A stretch of DNA of 61,894 bases, from assembly GCA_005893305.1 (NCBI GenBank), contig VBOZ01000032.1, forward strand, positions 1 to 61,894. The letters run 5' to 3'. Positions 50,083 to 58,225 of the stretch are shown here, in pieces (positions within the stretch are counted from its first letter, which is position 1; each line of letters starts with the position of its first letter). Source of the DNA: Candidatus Eisenbacteria bacterium. Lineage in GTDB: Bacteria; Eisenbacteria; RBG-16-71-46; SZUA-252. The translations under genes and the position numbers were made by a program. The notes under the pieces were generated by a model that was not told where the DNA came from, searched no databases, and saw nothing but the letters and a program-made list of their open reading frames with translations.

Positions 50083-51736
50083 CCACGACGGTCACGTCAT
50101 CGGTGGGTTTGCCGGGGCCGCTGAACTCCCGCACGCGCTGAATCAGGGCGTCGACCATCTCCTCGGGCCTCATCGACCGGGCCTGCCGCAGAAACTCCAT
50201 CAGCCGCTGATCTCCGAACTCCTCGTTATCCCTGTTCCGCGCCTCGGTGACGCCGTCGCTGTAGAGCATGAGGATGTCCCCCGGGCGTAGCTGGACCGTG
50301 CCGGAGCAGTACTCCGCCTCCGGCATGATTCCAAGAAGCAGCCCTCCCTCCGTCAGCGTCTCGAAGTCGCCGGTGGCCGCGCGCAACAGATAGGGAGGAT
50401 TGTGGCCGCCGTTCACGTACAGCACGGCCCCGGTCCGGGTGTCGACCTCCGCGAGAACCAATGTGATGAAGCGCTCGCCGCGTACGTTCTGGTAGATGGA
50501 ACGGTTGAGCCGCCGCACGACCTCGAGGAGCGGGCGCTCGGTCTCGACCTGCGCGCGCACGCTCGCCGCGAGGTGGGTCATGAGGAGCGCGGCCGGCATC
50601 CCCTTTCCCGCGACGTCGCCCAGGCCCACCACGAGCTTTCCATCGGTGGAGTCGACGAAGTCGAAGTAATCTCCGCCGACGTCGAGGGAGGGGACGTTCC
50701 GCCCGGCGATCTCGATCACGCCGACGGTCCGCGGCTCCGTGGGCAGGAGCGCCTGCTGGAGCGTGGCGGCGCGCTTGAGCTCCTCCTCCTGCTGCTGGCG
50801 CGCCTCGTAATTCTCCGTCTCGCGGATCTTGACCGCCGCCAGGTGCGCGATGAACGTCAGGAGGCGGAGGTCGCCCTCCTCGAACGGCACCGGGGCCGAG
50901 AGGTTGTCGACGTAGATCAGCCCGAGCACATCGCCGTCGTGCCATAGGGGCGCGCACATCGCCGAGTGGATCCGCTGGCGGATGACGCTGTCCTGCTCGC
51001 GGAAGCGCGTGTCGCTCTGCGCGTCGCTCGTGAGGATCGCCTGCCGCTGCCCGATCGCCATCCGCGCGATGGTGCGGCTGACCACGATCTCCTCGCCCGC
51101 GCCGCGTCCGGTCTGGGAGACGGCCTTGGCGACCAGGTTGTCCGCGCTCCCCTCGCGAAGGAGAATCGCGGTGCGGTCCGCCTTCAGGACCTCGGAGGCG
51201 AGACCCACGATGAACTGGAAGAGGTCCTCGAGCGGTCGATAGGCGAGAAGGGCCTGGCCGACGCGGTCCATCGCGTGCAGGAAATTCCCGACCCGCTCGG
51301 GCGACATCGACGTGGCGAAGGAGCGCGTGTCGATCGCGCCGCTGCTCGAGATCTCATCGAGCGGCACGGCACGGACGTTGATCGGCGCATCCACGTCGGC
51401 GACCCGGGCCGATCCGCTTCCGATCCCCTCTCCCTTTCCCGAGAAGACGACGTGGATGTTCCCCAGCTGGAGGTGGTCGCCGGGATTGAGCCGGGTCGGC
51501 GTCTCGATCCGCTTCGTGCCGAGCTTCGTGCCGTTCTTGCTGCCCAGGTCCTCGATCCAGAACGCGCCGTCGCGGAATGAGATCTGCGCGTGCTGGCGGG
51601 AGATCGACGCGTCGCTCAGCACGATGCTGTTCGCTTGCGATCGGCCGAACGTGGCGGTCGCGTCTTTCCGGATCGCGATCTTCTCCGGCTCGGCGCCGGG
51701 GCGCCGGACCAGGACGTAGTGATCCTCGGAGGCCAT
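50066..51736 (-). CDS. FHA-GAF-SpoIIE/PP2C serine phosphatase
   Basis: 556 residues from the ATG at 51736; a GTG at 51817 would add 27 residues. FHA domain at about 8-105 (FGRSQANSIVLSDASISRQHAQISF, DLGSKNGT), which reads phosphothreonine. GAF domain at about 165-315 (LLREGSADNLVAK, MCAPLWHDGDVLGLIYVDNLSAPVPFEEGDLRLL). A helix with ATLQQALLPTEP, then the RsbU/SpoIIE-type phosphatase (DVGGDYFDFVDSTDGKLVVGLGDVAGKGMPAALLM, LVLAEVDTRTGAVLYVNGGHNPPYLLR, LYSDGVTEARN, TDDVTVVVMLRS). Its target would be a phosphorylated anti-sigma antagonist or similar, not present in the window. Confidence 0.92.
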   Translation of the reverse strand: MASEDHYVLVRRPGAEPEKIAIRKDATATFGRSQANSIVLSDASISRQHAQISFRDGAFWIEDLGSKNGTKLGTKRIETPTRLNPGDHLQLGNIHVVFSGKGEGIGSGSARVADVDAPINVRAVPLDEISSSGAIDTRSFATSMSPERVGNFLHAMDRVGQALLAYRPLEDLFQFIVGLASEVLKADRTAILLREGSADNLVAKAVSQTGRGAGEEIVVSRTIARMAIGQRQAILTSDAQSDTRFREQDSVIRQRIHSAMCAPLWHDGDVLGLIYVDNLSAPVPFEEGDLRLLTFIAHLAAVKIRETENYEARQQQEEELKRAATLQQALLPTEPRTVGVIEIAGRNVPSLDVGGDYFDFVDSTDGKLVVGLGDVAGKGMPAALLMTHLAASVRAQVETERPLLEVVRRLNRSIYQNVRGERFITLVLAEVDTRTGAVLYVNGGHNPPYLLRAATGDFETLTEGGLLLGIMPEAEYCSGTVQLRPGDILMLYSDGVTEARNRDNEEFGDQRLMEFLRQARSMRPEEMVDALIQRVREFSGPGKPTDDVTVVVMLRS

Positions 51737-51801
51737 CGCGTGAGTCTCGGTCCTACCGCCGTAGGATTCAACCGATACGAAACGCCCGAAGACCCACTCC
51801 T

Positions 51802-51831
51802 TGACGCTTGCTTCCACGCTGTGCTACCATA
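51802..51831 (+). promoter_or_regulatory. Possible sigma-70-type promoter for the EF-G-like gene
   Basis: TTGACG (51802-51807), 18 bases, TACCAT (51826-51831). It would start transcription about 54 bases before the TTG start of the EF-G-like gene. The region also separates the divergent FHA-phosphatase gene. Confidence 0.4.
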
Positions 51832-51891
51832 AATTCGAGAGTGTATCGCCATGACACGACTTAAGTTACCTCCCGCCACCCGGAGGCGTCG

Positions 51892-53982
51892 TTGAAGGAA
51901 TTCCAGCCCGGCCAAATCCGCAACGTCGCCCTCGCCTCGCACCACGGCACAGGAAAGACATCTCTCGCCGAGTCGCTTCTCTTCCGCACGAAAGCGATCG
52001 CGCGCCATGGAAAGATCGAAGAGGGGACGACCGCCCTCGATTTCAGCCCCGAGGAGATCCACCGAAAGATCACGATCAGCCTCAGCGTGGCGCCGGTCGA
52101 GTGGCGCGGGAACAAGATCAACGTGATCGACACGCCCGGCTACGCGGATTTCGCCGGCGATTGCGTCGCCGGCCTCCGCGCCGCGGACGCGGCGGTCTTC
52201 TGCCTCAAGGCGGCGGCGGGCGTGGAGGCGGGGACCGAGATGATCTGGGAGCGCGTCCACGAGCGCGCGTGCCCGGTCCTTTGCGCGGTCACCCAGATGG
52301 AGAAAGAGCACGCCAACTTCGCGAAGACGATCCAGGGAGCGACGGATCGCCTCGGCATGCGGTTCGTCGCGATCGCTTGGCCCTTCGGCGGCGCCGAGAA
52401 GTTCAAGGGCCTGGTGGACCTCGCTTCGATGAAGGCGTACCACTTCGATAAGGACGGCGGCGCGAAGGAAGGCCCGATCCCGCCGGAGCTCGACGCGGAG
52501 GTCAAGACGGCCCGCGCCGCCCTGGTGGACGCGGCGGCCGAAGCGGACGACGCGCTCCTCGAGAAATTCCTCGGCGGCGAGGAGCTCAACGTGGATGAGA
52601 TCCACAAGGGGCTCCGCGAGGGCGTCATCCATCGCTCGTTCGTGCCCGCGCTCCCCGTTGCCGCGGTCCCGATGCTGGGCATCGACTTCTTCCTCGACGC
52701 GATCGTCGACGTGATGCCGTCCCCTGCCGACCTGGGCACGGTCAAGGGAACGAAGCCCGGATCCCAGGATGTGGTGGAGCTGAAGCCCGAGGCCGGCGCC
52801 CCGCTCTCGGCCCTCGTCTTCAAGACCAGCAGCGAGTCGCACGCCGGAGACCTTTCGATCATCCGCGTTTACTCGGGCACGCTCTCGCCGGGCAAGGAAG
52901 TGTGGAACTCCACCGCGCAGCGGGCCGAGAAGACCGGGCAGCTCTTCACCGTGCGCGGCAAGGAGCGGGCCGACGCCGGGCACATTCCCGCGGGGGACAT
53001 CGGCGCCGCGGTGAAGCTCCGCGAGACGCACACCGGTCAGACGCTCTGCGACAAGCACCACCAGATCGTCCTCCCGCCGATTCCGTTCCCGGGCGTCGCG
53101 CACGAGATCGCCATCGCGCCCAAGTCCAAGGGCGAGGAAGAGAAGATGGGATCGGGCCTCCACAAGCTCCGCGAGGAGGATCCGACACTGCACGTGCGCG
53201 TGGAGGGAGATCTTCACCAGACGATCCTCTCGTGCATGGGCGACCTCCAGGTCGAGGTGGCGCTGGAGAAGCTCAATCGCCGGTTCGGCGTGCACGTCGG
53301 GACGGCCAAGCCGCGAATTCCATACCGGGAGACGATCCGTCGCTCGGTCAGCAAGCAGGGGAGGCACAAGAAGCAGACCGGCGGGCGCGGCCAGTTCGGC
53401 GACGTCCACGTGCGCCTCGAGCCTTTGAAGCACGGCGCCGGGTTCGAGTTCGTGGACGAGGTCGTCGGCGGCTCGGTGCCGCGGAACTTCATCCCGGCGG
53501 TGGAGAAGGGGATCATCGAGGCGATGCACGAGGGCGTGCTCGCGGGGTACCCGGTCGTCGACGTGCGCGCCGCGCTCTACGACGGCTCTTATCACTCGGT
53601 CGATTCCTCGGAGATGGCTTTCAAGATCGCGGGCTCGATCGCGTTCAAAGAAGGCGCCAGGGAGGCGGGCCCGGTGCTTCTCGAGCCGATCGTCGAGATC
53701 GAGGTCCGCGTTCCGAAGGACTTCGTCGGCGCGGTCACCGGCGATCTGTCGTCGAAGCGGGGCAAGATCCTGGGCATGGACGCCGAGACGCGCTACGACG
53801 TGATTCGGGCCCAGGTGCCCCAGGCCGAGCTCTACAAGTACTCGACGCACCTCCGCTCGCTCACGCAGGGGCGCGCCTCCCATCGCACCAAGTTCTCCCA
53901 CTACGAAGAGATCCCCCGCGAGCTAGCCGAGAAGATCATCGCCCAGGCAAAGGCCGATCGTGAGGCGATGGCTTCAGCGTAA
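51892..53982 (+). CDS. Elongation factor G-like GTPase (type 2 paralogue)
   Basis: 696 residues, TTG start with GGAGG upstream. The five EF-G domains are present by order and length: the G domain with SHHGTGKTSLAE (G1) and DTPGYADFAGD (G3), a domain II with FKTSSESHAGDLSIIRVYSGTL, and domains III-V with VALEKLNRRFGVHV, KKQTGGRGQFGDVHVRLEPL and GRASHRTKFSHYEEIP. The usual His of DTPGH is Tyr here, as in type-2 EF-G proteins. The G4 motif, NKxD in canonical EF-G, reads TQME, so guanine recognition should be altered. It is probably not the housekeeping translocase. Confidence 0.9.
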   Translation: MKEFQPGQIRNVALASHHGTGKTSLAESLLFRTKAIARHGKIEEGTTALDFSPEEIHRKITISLSVAPVEWRGNKINVIDTPGYADFAGDCVAGLRAADAAVFCLKAAAGVEAGTEMIWERVHERACPVLCAVTQMEKEHANFAKTIQGATDRLGMRFVAIAWPFGGAEKFKGLVDLASMKAYHFDKDGGAKEGPIPPELDAEVKTARAALVDAAAEADDALLEKFLGGEELNVDEIHKGLREGVIHRSFVPALPVAAVPMLGIDFFLDAIVDVMPSPADLGTVKGTKPGSQDVVELKPEAGAPLSALVFKTSSESHAGDLSIIRVYSGTLSPGKEVWNSTAQRAEKTGQLFTVRGKERADAGHIPAGDIGAAVKLRETHTGQTLCDKHHQIVLPPIPFPGVAHEIAIAPKSKGEEEKMGSGLHKLREEDPTLHVRVEGDLHQTILSCMGDLQVEVALEKLNRRFGVHVGTAKPRIPYRETIRRSVSKQGRHKKQTGGRGQFGDVHVRLEPLKHGAGFEFVDEVVGGSVPRNFIPAVEKGIIEAMHEGVLAGYPVVDVRAALYDGSYHSVDSSEMAFKIAGSIAFKEGAREAGPVLLEPIVEIEVRVPKDFVGAVTGDLSSKRGKILGMDAETRYDVIRAQVPQAELYKYSTHLRSLTQGRASHRTKFSHYEEIPRELAEKIIAQAKADREAMASA

Positions 53983-54003
53983 GAAGGCAGAGGGGTCCAC
54001 ACC

Positions 54004-56190
54004 ATGCGAAGACTGGCAGCTTGCTTCGGCCTCGGACTGATCGTGGTGGGCGTCGCCTTGCCGCGTCCCGGTCACGCCGCCTCCGCTCCCCGGGTGGAGC
54101 GCCACGCCCAGTACGCGCCGCCCGCTTCCCGGGCACCCCAGGTCCTCACCGAGAGCTCCTTGACCCGCCTCCGCGCGGAGGGCCGCTCGGTGCTCTGGGT
54201 CTTCTTCACCGACAAGCGCGAGGGCGACGCCGCGTCGTTCGCGCGATCGCTCCAGGGCGTCGGCGCCCGAATGACGGAGCACGCCAAGGCCCGCCGCGCG
54301 CGGGAGACCGGCGGAGCGTTCGTCCCCGACTACTACGACCTCCCGGTCCCCGGCGACTACGTCGATGCCGTGGCGCGGAGCGGGGCCGCCGTGCGCCACG
54401 TCTCGAAGTGGCTCAACGCGATGACGGTCGAGGCGGATGAAGGCGAGGCAAGGCTCATCGCGGCGCTCCCGTTCGTGCGGGTCGTGATCCCCGCGCGCCG
54501 CTCCCGCCGCGTCGCGCCGGTCCCGGATGGGACGGCGCCGCCCGCTCCAGAAGGGCTCGAGGTTCCGCCGATCCGGACCGAGATCCAGGGCTCGGCGCCC
54601 TCGCTTCCCAAGCCGACCAACTACGGGGCCTCGGTGACGCCCCTGACCGGCATCAACGCGATCGCCGCGCACGATTCGGGGTGGAGCGCCGCCACGGTCA
54701 TCGTGGGGATGTTCGACTCCGGCTTCGACAAGAGCCACAACGCGACGTCGCCGCTCCTCCGCATCGCGGAATACGACTTCGTCTTCCATGACGGCGAGAC
54801 GGCGAACCAGGCCGGGGATGCCGCCGCGGCGTGGGACCACGGAACCGGGACCTGGTCGGTCCTGGGCGGCTACTACCCCGTGAACATGATCGGGCCCGCC
54901 TTCAACGCCCGCTTCCTGCTCGCGAAGACCGAGGACATTCGCTCCGAGACGCCGGTCGAGGAGGACAACTGGGTCGCCGCGGCCGAATGGGCCGACTCGA
55001 TCGGGGTCGACGTGATCTCATCCTCCCTCGCCTACTTCGACTTCGACGGGACGGCGAACGACTACACCTATGCCAACCTGGACGGCCACACGACGGTGGT
55101 TACGCTCGGCGCACTGATGGCGGCGCGGCGCGGGATCGTGGTGGCGAACGCGATGGGGAACACGGGAGGCGCGCCGGGCTCGCTCTGGGCGCCGGCGGAC
55201 GCCGACAGCATCCTTTCCTGCGGCGCGGTCGACTCGAACAACATCATCGCGAGCTTCTCCTCGCGAGGGCCCACGTTCGACGGGCGCACCAAGCCCGAGG
55301 TCGTGGCTCAGGGGGTGTCGACGCCCTGGGCGGTGGCCGGCATGCCCTCGGTCGTGGGGTCGGCGAGCGGGACCTCCCTCTCGACCCCCCTCGTCGGCGG
55401 GGCCGCCGCGCTCGTGCGCGAAGCCCATCCCGAGTGGACGGCAGCGCAGGTGCGCCAGGCGCTGATGACCACCGCCGACAAGGCCGCGACGCCGGACAAC
55501 AACTACGGCTGGGGCCGCGTCAACGTCGTGAAGGCGATCTACGGCTCGACCCTGGGCGGCATCGTGGCGCCCAAGCCGTTCAATCTGCTCGTCCCCATCA
55601 ACAACGGGACCGTGAGCAAGCCTCCAAACGTCACGTTCCTGTGGCGAAAGGCCTTCGACCCGCAGGGAAGCGCGCTGACCTACAAGCTCCAGCTCCGCGG
55701 CACCGCTCCGGACTCCTCCATCTTCGAGGCCACGACGACCGACACGACGGTCGTCTACACGGGCTACCTCGGACCGAGCAAGGTCTACGAGTGGACGGTC
55801 ACCGCGATCGATCCGGAATTGAACGAGCGGGTGAGCAAGGACCGTTTCCGGTTCACGACCACCTCGACGACGGACGTCGACATTCCGCCCCCGGCCCCGC
55901 CGCGGGTGACCCTCTTCCAGAATCGCCCCAACCCGCTCCGGTCGTCGACGCAGATCGACTTCACGATGGTGGGGCCGTCGGGGTCCGTCCCGGTCACGCT
56001 CCGGATCTTCGACCTGTCCGGCCGGCTGATCCGAACGCTCGTCAACTCGTACAGCGCGGTGCCGAACGGCTGGTCCGTCCCATGGGACGGGCTCGACGGA
56101 AATGGTCGCCGCTCCGCCTCCGGCATCTACTACTATCAGCTTACGGTGGGGCGGAATACGTACTCCAGAAGTCTTGTCCTGCTGCGCTGA
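54004..56190 (+). CDS. Subtilisin-like (S8) serine protease with FlgD-like C-terminal domain
   Basis: 728 residues, signal peptide ending near GHAAS. Catalytic triad Asp238 (VGMFDSGFDKSHN), His279 (WDHGTGTWSV), Ser458 (SASGTSLSTPLVGGAAAL), and the oxyanion Asn in NAMGNTGGAPG. A fibronectin/Ig-like region at about 525-620 and the final RVTLFQNRPNPLRSSTQIDFTM, VTLRIFDLSGRLIRTL, GWSVPWDGLDGNGRRSASGIYYYQLTVG (a FlgD/type IX-like module) show that it is exported and perhaps surface-bound. The His sits unusually close to Asp (41 residues). It follows the EF-G gene by 21 bases. Confidence 0.92.
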   Translation: MRRLAACFGLGLIVVGVALPRPGHAASAPRVERHAQYAPPASRAPQVLTESSLTRLRAEGRSVLWVFFTDKREGDAASFARSLQGVGARMTEHAKARRARETGGAFVPDYYDLPVPGDYVDAVARSGAAVRHVSKWLNAMTVEADEGEARLIAALPFVRVVIPARRSRRVAPVPDGTAPPAPEGLEVPPIRTEIQGSAPSLPKPTNYGASVTPLTGINAIAAHDSGWSAATVIVGMFDSGFDKSHNATSPLLRIAEYDFVFHDGETANQAGDAAAAWDHGTGTWSVLGGYYPVNMIGPAFNARFLLAKTEDIRSETPVEEDNWVAAAEWADSIGVDVISSSLAYFDFDGTANDYTYANLDGHTTVVTLGALMAARRGIVVANAMGNTGGAPGSLWAPADADSILSCGAVDSNNIIASFSSRGPTFDGRTKPEVVAQGVSTPWAVAGMPSVVGSASGTSLSTPLVGGAAALVREAHPEWTAAQVRQALMTTADKAATPDNNYGWGRVNVVKAIYGSTLGGIVAPKPFNLLVPINNGTVSKPPNVTFLWRKAFDPQGSALTYKLQLRGTAPDSSIFEATTTDTTVVYTGYLGPSKVYEWTVTAIDPELNERVSKDRFRFTTTSTTDVDIPPPAPPRVTLFQNRPNPLRSSTQIDFTMVGPSGSVPVTLRIFDLSGRLIRTLVNSYSAVPNGWSVPWDGLDGNGRRSASGIYYYQLTVGRNTYSRSLVLLR

Positions 56191-56203
56191 CCTGTTTCGC
56201 GGC

Positions 56204-56220
56204 GCCGCCCAGAGGGCGGC
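56204..56220 (+). promoter_or_regulatory. GC-rich stem-loop upstream of yebC
   Basis: GCCGCCC-AGA-GGGCGGC is a perfect seven-pair hairpin with a three-base loop, between the protease stop and the AAGGGAG ribosome site of yebC. No T-run follows. It may slow ribosomes or polymerase, mark an mRNA processing site, or have no function. Confidence 0.35.
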
Positions 56221-56235
56221 CCGAAGGGAGTTTCG

Positions 56236-56988
56236 ATGTCCGGTCATTCCAAATGGGCGACCATCAAGCGGAAGAAGGGCGCCCTCGACGCCAAGCGCGG
56301 CAAGGTATTCACCAAGTGGATCAAGGAAATCACGGTCGCCGCGCGGAACGGCGGCGGGGACCCTGCCGGGAACCCACGGCTCCGCACGGCGATCCTCGGC
56401 GCCAAGGGCGTCAACATGCCCGCAGACAACATCGAGAGGGCGATCAAGAAGGGGACCGGGGAGCTCGAGGGGGTCAATTATGAAGAGGTGGCCTACGAGG
56501 GCTACGGTCCCGGCGGGATCGCGATCCTGATCGAGTCCTTGACCGACAACCGCAACCGGACGACCGGCGAGATCCGGCACATCCTGACCAAGAGCGGCGG
56601 CCGGATGGCGGATGCGGGCGCGGTGCACTGGATGTTTCATGCCAAAGGTGTACTCTCGGTGCCGCGCGGGGTCGTGGACGAGGAGACGCTCCTCGGGATC
56701 GTGCTCGATGCGGGAGCCGAGGACGTGGACACCGACGATCCAGAGTCCTATGAGATCACGACTCCACCCCAGCAGCTCGAGGCTGTGAAGGCCGCGCTCG
56801 CCGCGAAGGGCATTACCCCCCTCACGGCGGAGCTCGCGAAGGTGCCCCAGAGCTTCATCTCGCTCAGCGATAAGGATGCCGAACAGGCCTTGAAGCTCAT
56901 GGAGGTGCTCGAGGATCATGACGACGTCCAACGGGTTTCGTCGAATCTCGACATCACTGCCGAGATCCTCGCCAAGATCCAGCAGTAG
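56236..56988 (+). CDS. yebC: YebC/PmpR family regulator
   Basis: 250 residues. Full family match: MSGHSKWATIKRKKGALDAKRGKVFTKWIKEITVAAR, NPRLRTAILGAKGVNMPADNIERAIKKGTG, YEGYGPGGIAILIESLTDNRNRTTGEIRHILTKSGG, and the C-terminal LMEVLEDHDDVQRVSSNLDI. Members help ribosomes through difficult stretches such as proline runs and act as transcription regulators. It is placed in front of ruvC as in many bacteria. Confidence 0.97.
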   Translation: MSGHSKWATIKRKKGALDAKRGKVFTKWIKEITVAARNGGGDPAGNPRLRTAILGAKGVNMPADNIERAIKKGTGELEGVNYEEVAYEGYGPGGIAILIESLTDNRNRTTGEIRHILTKSGGRMADAGAVHWMFHAKGVLSVPRGVVDEETLLGIVLDAGAEDVDTDDPESYEITTPPQQLEAVKAALAAKGITPLTAELAKVPQSFISLSDKDAEQALKLMEVLEDHDDVQRVSSNLDITAEILAKIQQ

Positions 56989-56998
56989 CGCGGCGTCG

Positions 56999-57580
56999 GT
57001 GCCCGCGCCCGCCGCCACGCGGGGCGCCCCCGGCACCTTGATCCTCGGCATCGATCCCGGCAGCCGCGTGACGGGCTACGGGTTCCTCCGCATGGATGGG
57101 AGCCGCGTTCTCTACGAGCGCTCGGGCGTGATCGCTCCGCGCGCGACACTTCCCTTCTCCGATCGGCTCATCGCGGTCTACGACGGTCTCGCCGCCCTCC
57201 TCGAGGAGGCTCGTCCGGACGAGGTCGCGGTCGAGAGCGCCTTCGTGCGGAAGAGCCCCCAGGCCGCGCTTCAGATCGGGCATGTGCGGGGCGTCATCCT
57301 CCTCGTCGCCAGGCAAAGCGGCGCCACAATCCACGAATACACGGCGACCGAGGTCAAGATGGCGGTCGTGCGCCAAGGCGCCGCCGCCAAGCAGCAGGTG
57401 GGGTTCATGGTGCGCCGGCTGTTAGCCGGGGTCGGCGCGATCCGCGAAGACGAAGCGGACGCGCTTGCGGTGGCGCTCTGCCACGCCAACCGCGGACCGT
57501 CTCGCCAGCACGGGATGGTGGCGGGCTCGTCGAGTCGGCGGCGGGTGGCCGCCGTCTGGAAAGGAATCCTCGCGCGATGA
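56999..57580 (+). CDS. ruvC: Crossover junction endodeoxyribonuclease RuvC
   Basis: 193 residues from a GTG at 56999 just after yebC. A frame starting in yebC at 56918 exists but is shadow. RNase H-type active site: ILGIDPGSRVTGYGFL (Asp), VAVESAFVRKSPQAAL (Glu), and DEADALAVALCHA (the last acidic pair). It cuts Holliday junctions bound by RuvAB. Its stop overlaps the ruvA start by ATGA (57577-57580). Confidence 0.95.
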   Translation: MPAPAATRGAPGTLILGIDPGSRVTGYGFLRMDGSRVLYERSGVIAPRATLPFSDRLIAVYDGLAALLEEARPDEVAVESAFVRKSPQAALQIGHVRGVILLVARQSGATIHEYTATEVKMAVVRQGAAAKQQVGFMVRRLLAGVGAIREDEADALAVALCHANRGPSRQHGMVAGSSSRRRVAAVWKGILAR

Positions 57581-58185
57581 TCGACTCGATTACCGGAGCG
57601 CTTGCCGCCAAGAACCCGACCTCGACGGTCGTTCGGGTCGGCGGGTTCAACATGCGGATCCTGATCTCGGTCTCCTGCTTCGAGACGCTCCCCGCGATCG
57701 GCAGGGAGATTACGCTCTTAACCTACCTCCACGTGCGGGAGGACGCGCTCCAGCTCTACGGATTCAGCGACGAGGTGGAACGGAACCTCTTCGAGAGGCT
57801 GATCTCCGTCTCGGGAATCGGGCCGCGGCTCGCGGTCGGGATCCTGAGCGGCGCCACCGCCTCGCGCGTGCGGGAGGCCATCGAGTCTGGGGACGCGGAC
57901 TTCCTCGTCACGCTCCCCGGCGTGGGCAAGAAGCTCGCCTCGCGCCTCGTGGTGGAGCTGCGCGAGAAATTCACCCCCGCGGTGACCGTGACGACCCAGC
58001 CAGGAGCGGGAACGCCCGGCGCGCTCCAGGTCGGGATCGCGGGGGACGCAGCGGCGGCGCTGGTCTCGCTCGGCTTCACGCGGAGCGGGGCGGTCTCGGC
58101 TGTCCAGGAGGCGCTTCAGGATTTGGGCGCCAACGCGACCGTGGAGACCGTCATCCGGAAGGCGCTACAGCAGGGAGTTCGATAG
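57577..58185 (+). CDS. ruvA: Holliday junction DNA helicase subunit RuvA
   Basis: 202 residues. OB domain (MIDSITGALAAKNPTSTVVRVGGFNMRI), two helix-hairpin-helix motifs (LISVSGIGPRLAVGILSG and LVTLPGVGKKLASRLVVEL), and a C-terminal domain III (AALVSLGFTRSGAVSAVQEAL) that binds RuvB. It recognises the four-way junction. Confidence 0.96.
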   Translation: MIDSITGALAAKNPTSTVVRVGGFNMRILISVSCFETLPAIGREITLLTYLHVREDALQLYGFSDEVERNLFERLISVSGIGPRLAVGILSGATASRVREAIESGDADFLVTLPGVGKKLASRLVVELREKFTPAVTVTTQPGAGTPGALQVGIAGDAAAALVSLGFTRSGAVSAVQEALQDLGANATVETVIRKALQQGVR

Positions 58186-58225
58186 GCGATGACGAAAGGC
58201 CCCGATAGGCGATGACGAAAAGCCC
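58180..58225 (+). repeat. 23-bp tandem duplication over the ruvB start
   Basis: Two nearly identical 23-base units (58180-58202 and 58203-58225) lie head to tail; each carries GATAGGCGATGACGAAA. The second contains the real ruvB ATG (58212). The first gives an extra ATG (58189) that opens an eight-codon frame MTKGPDRR, whose TGA overlaps the ruvB ATG as ATGA (58212-58215). Confidence 0.9.

Noticed and set aside
51616-53901. 761-residue minus-strand frame opposite the EF-G-like gene
   Set aside because: Shadow of a conserved protein; composition is Asp/Arg/His-rich and has no domain.
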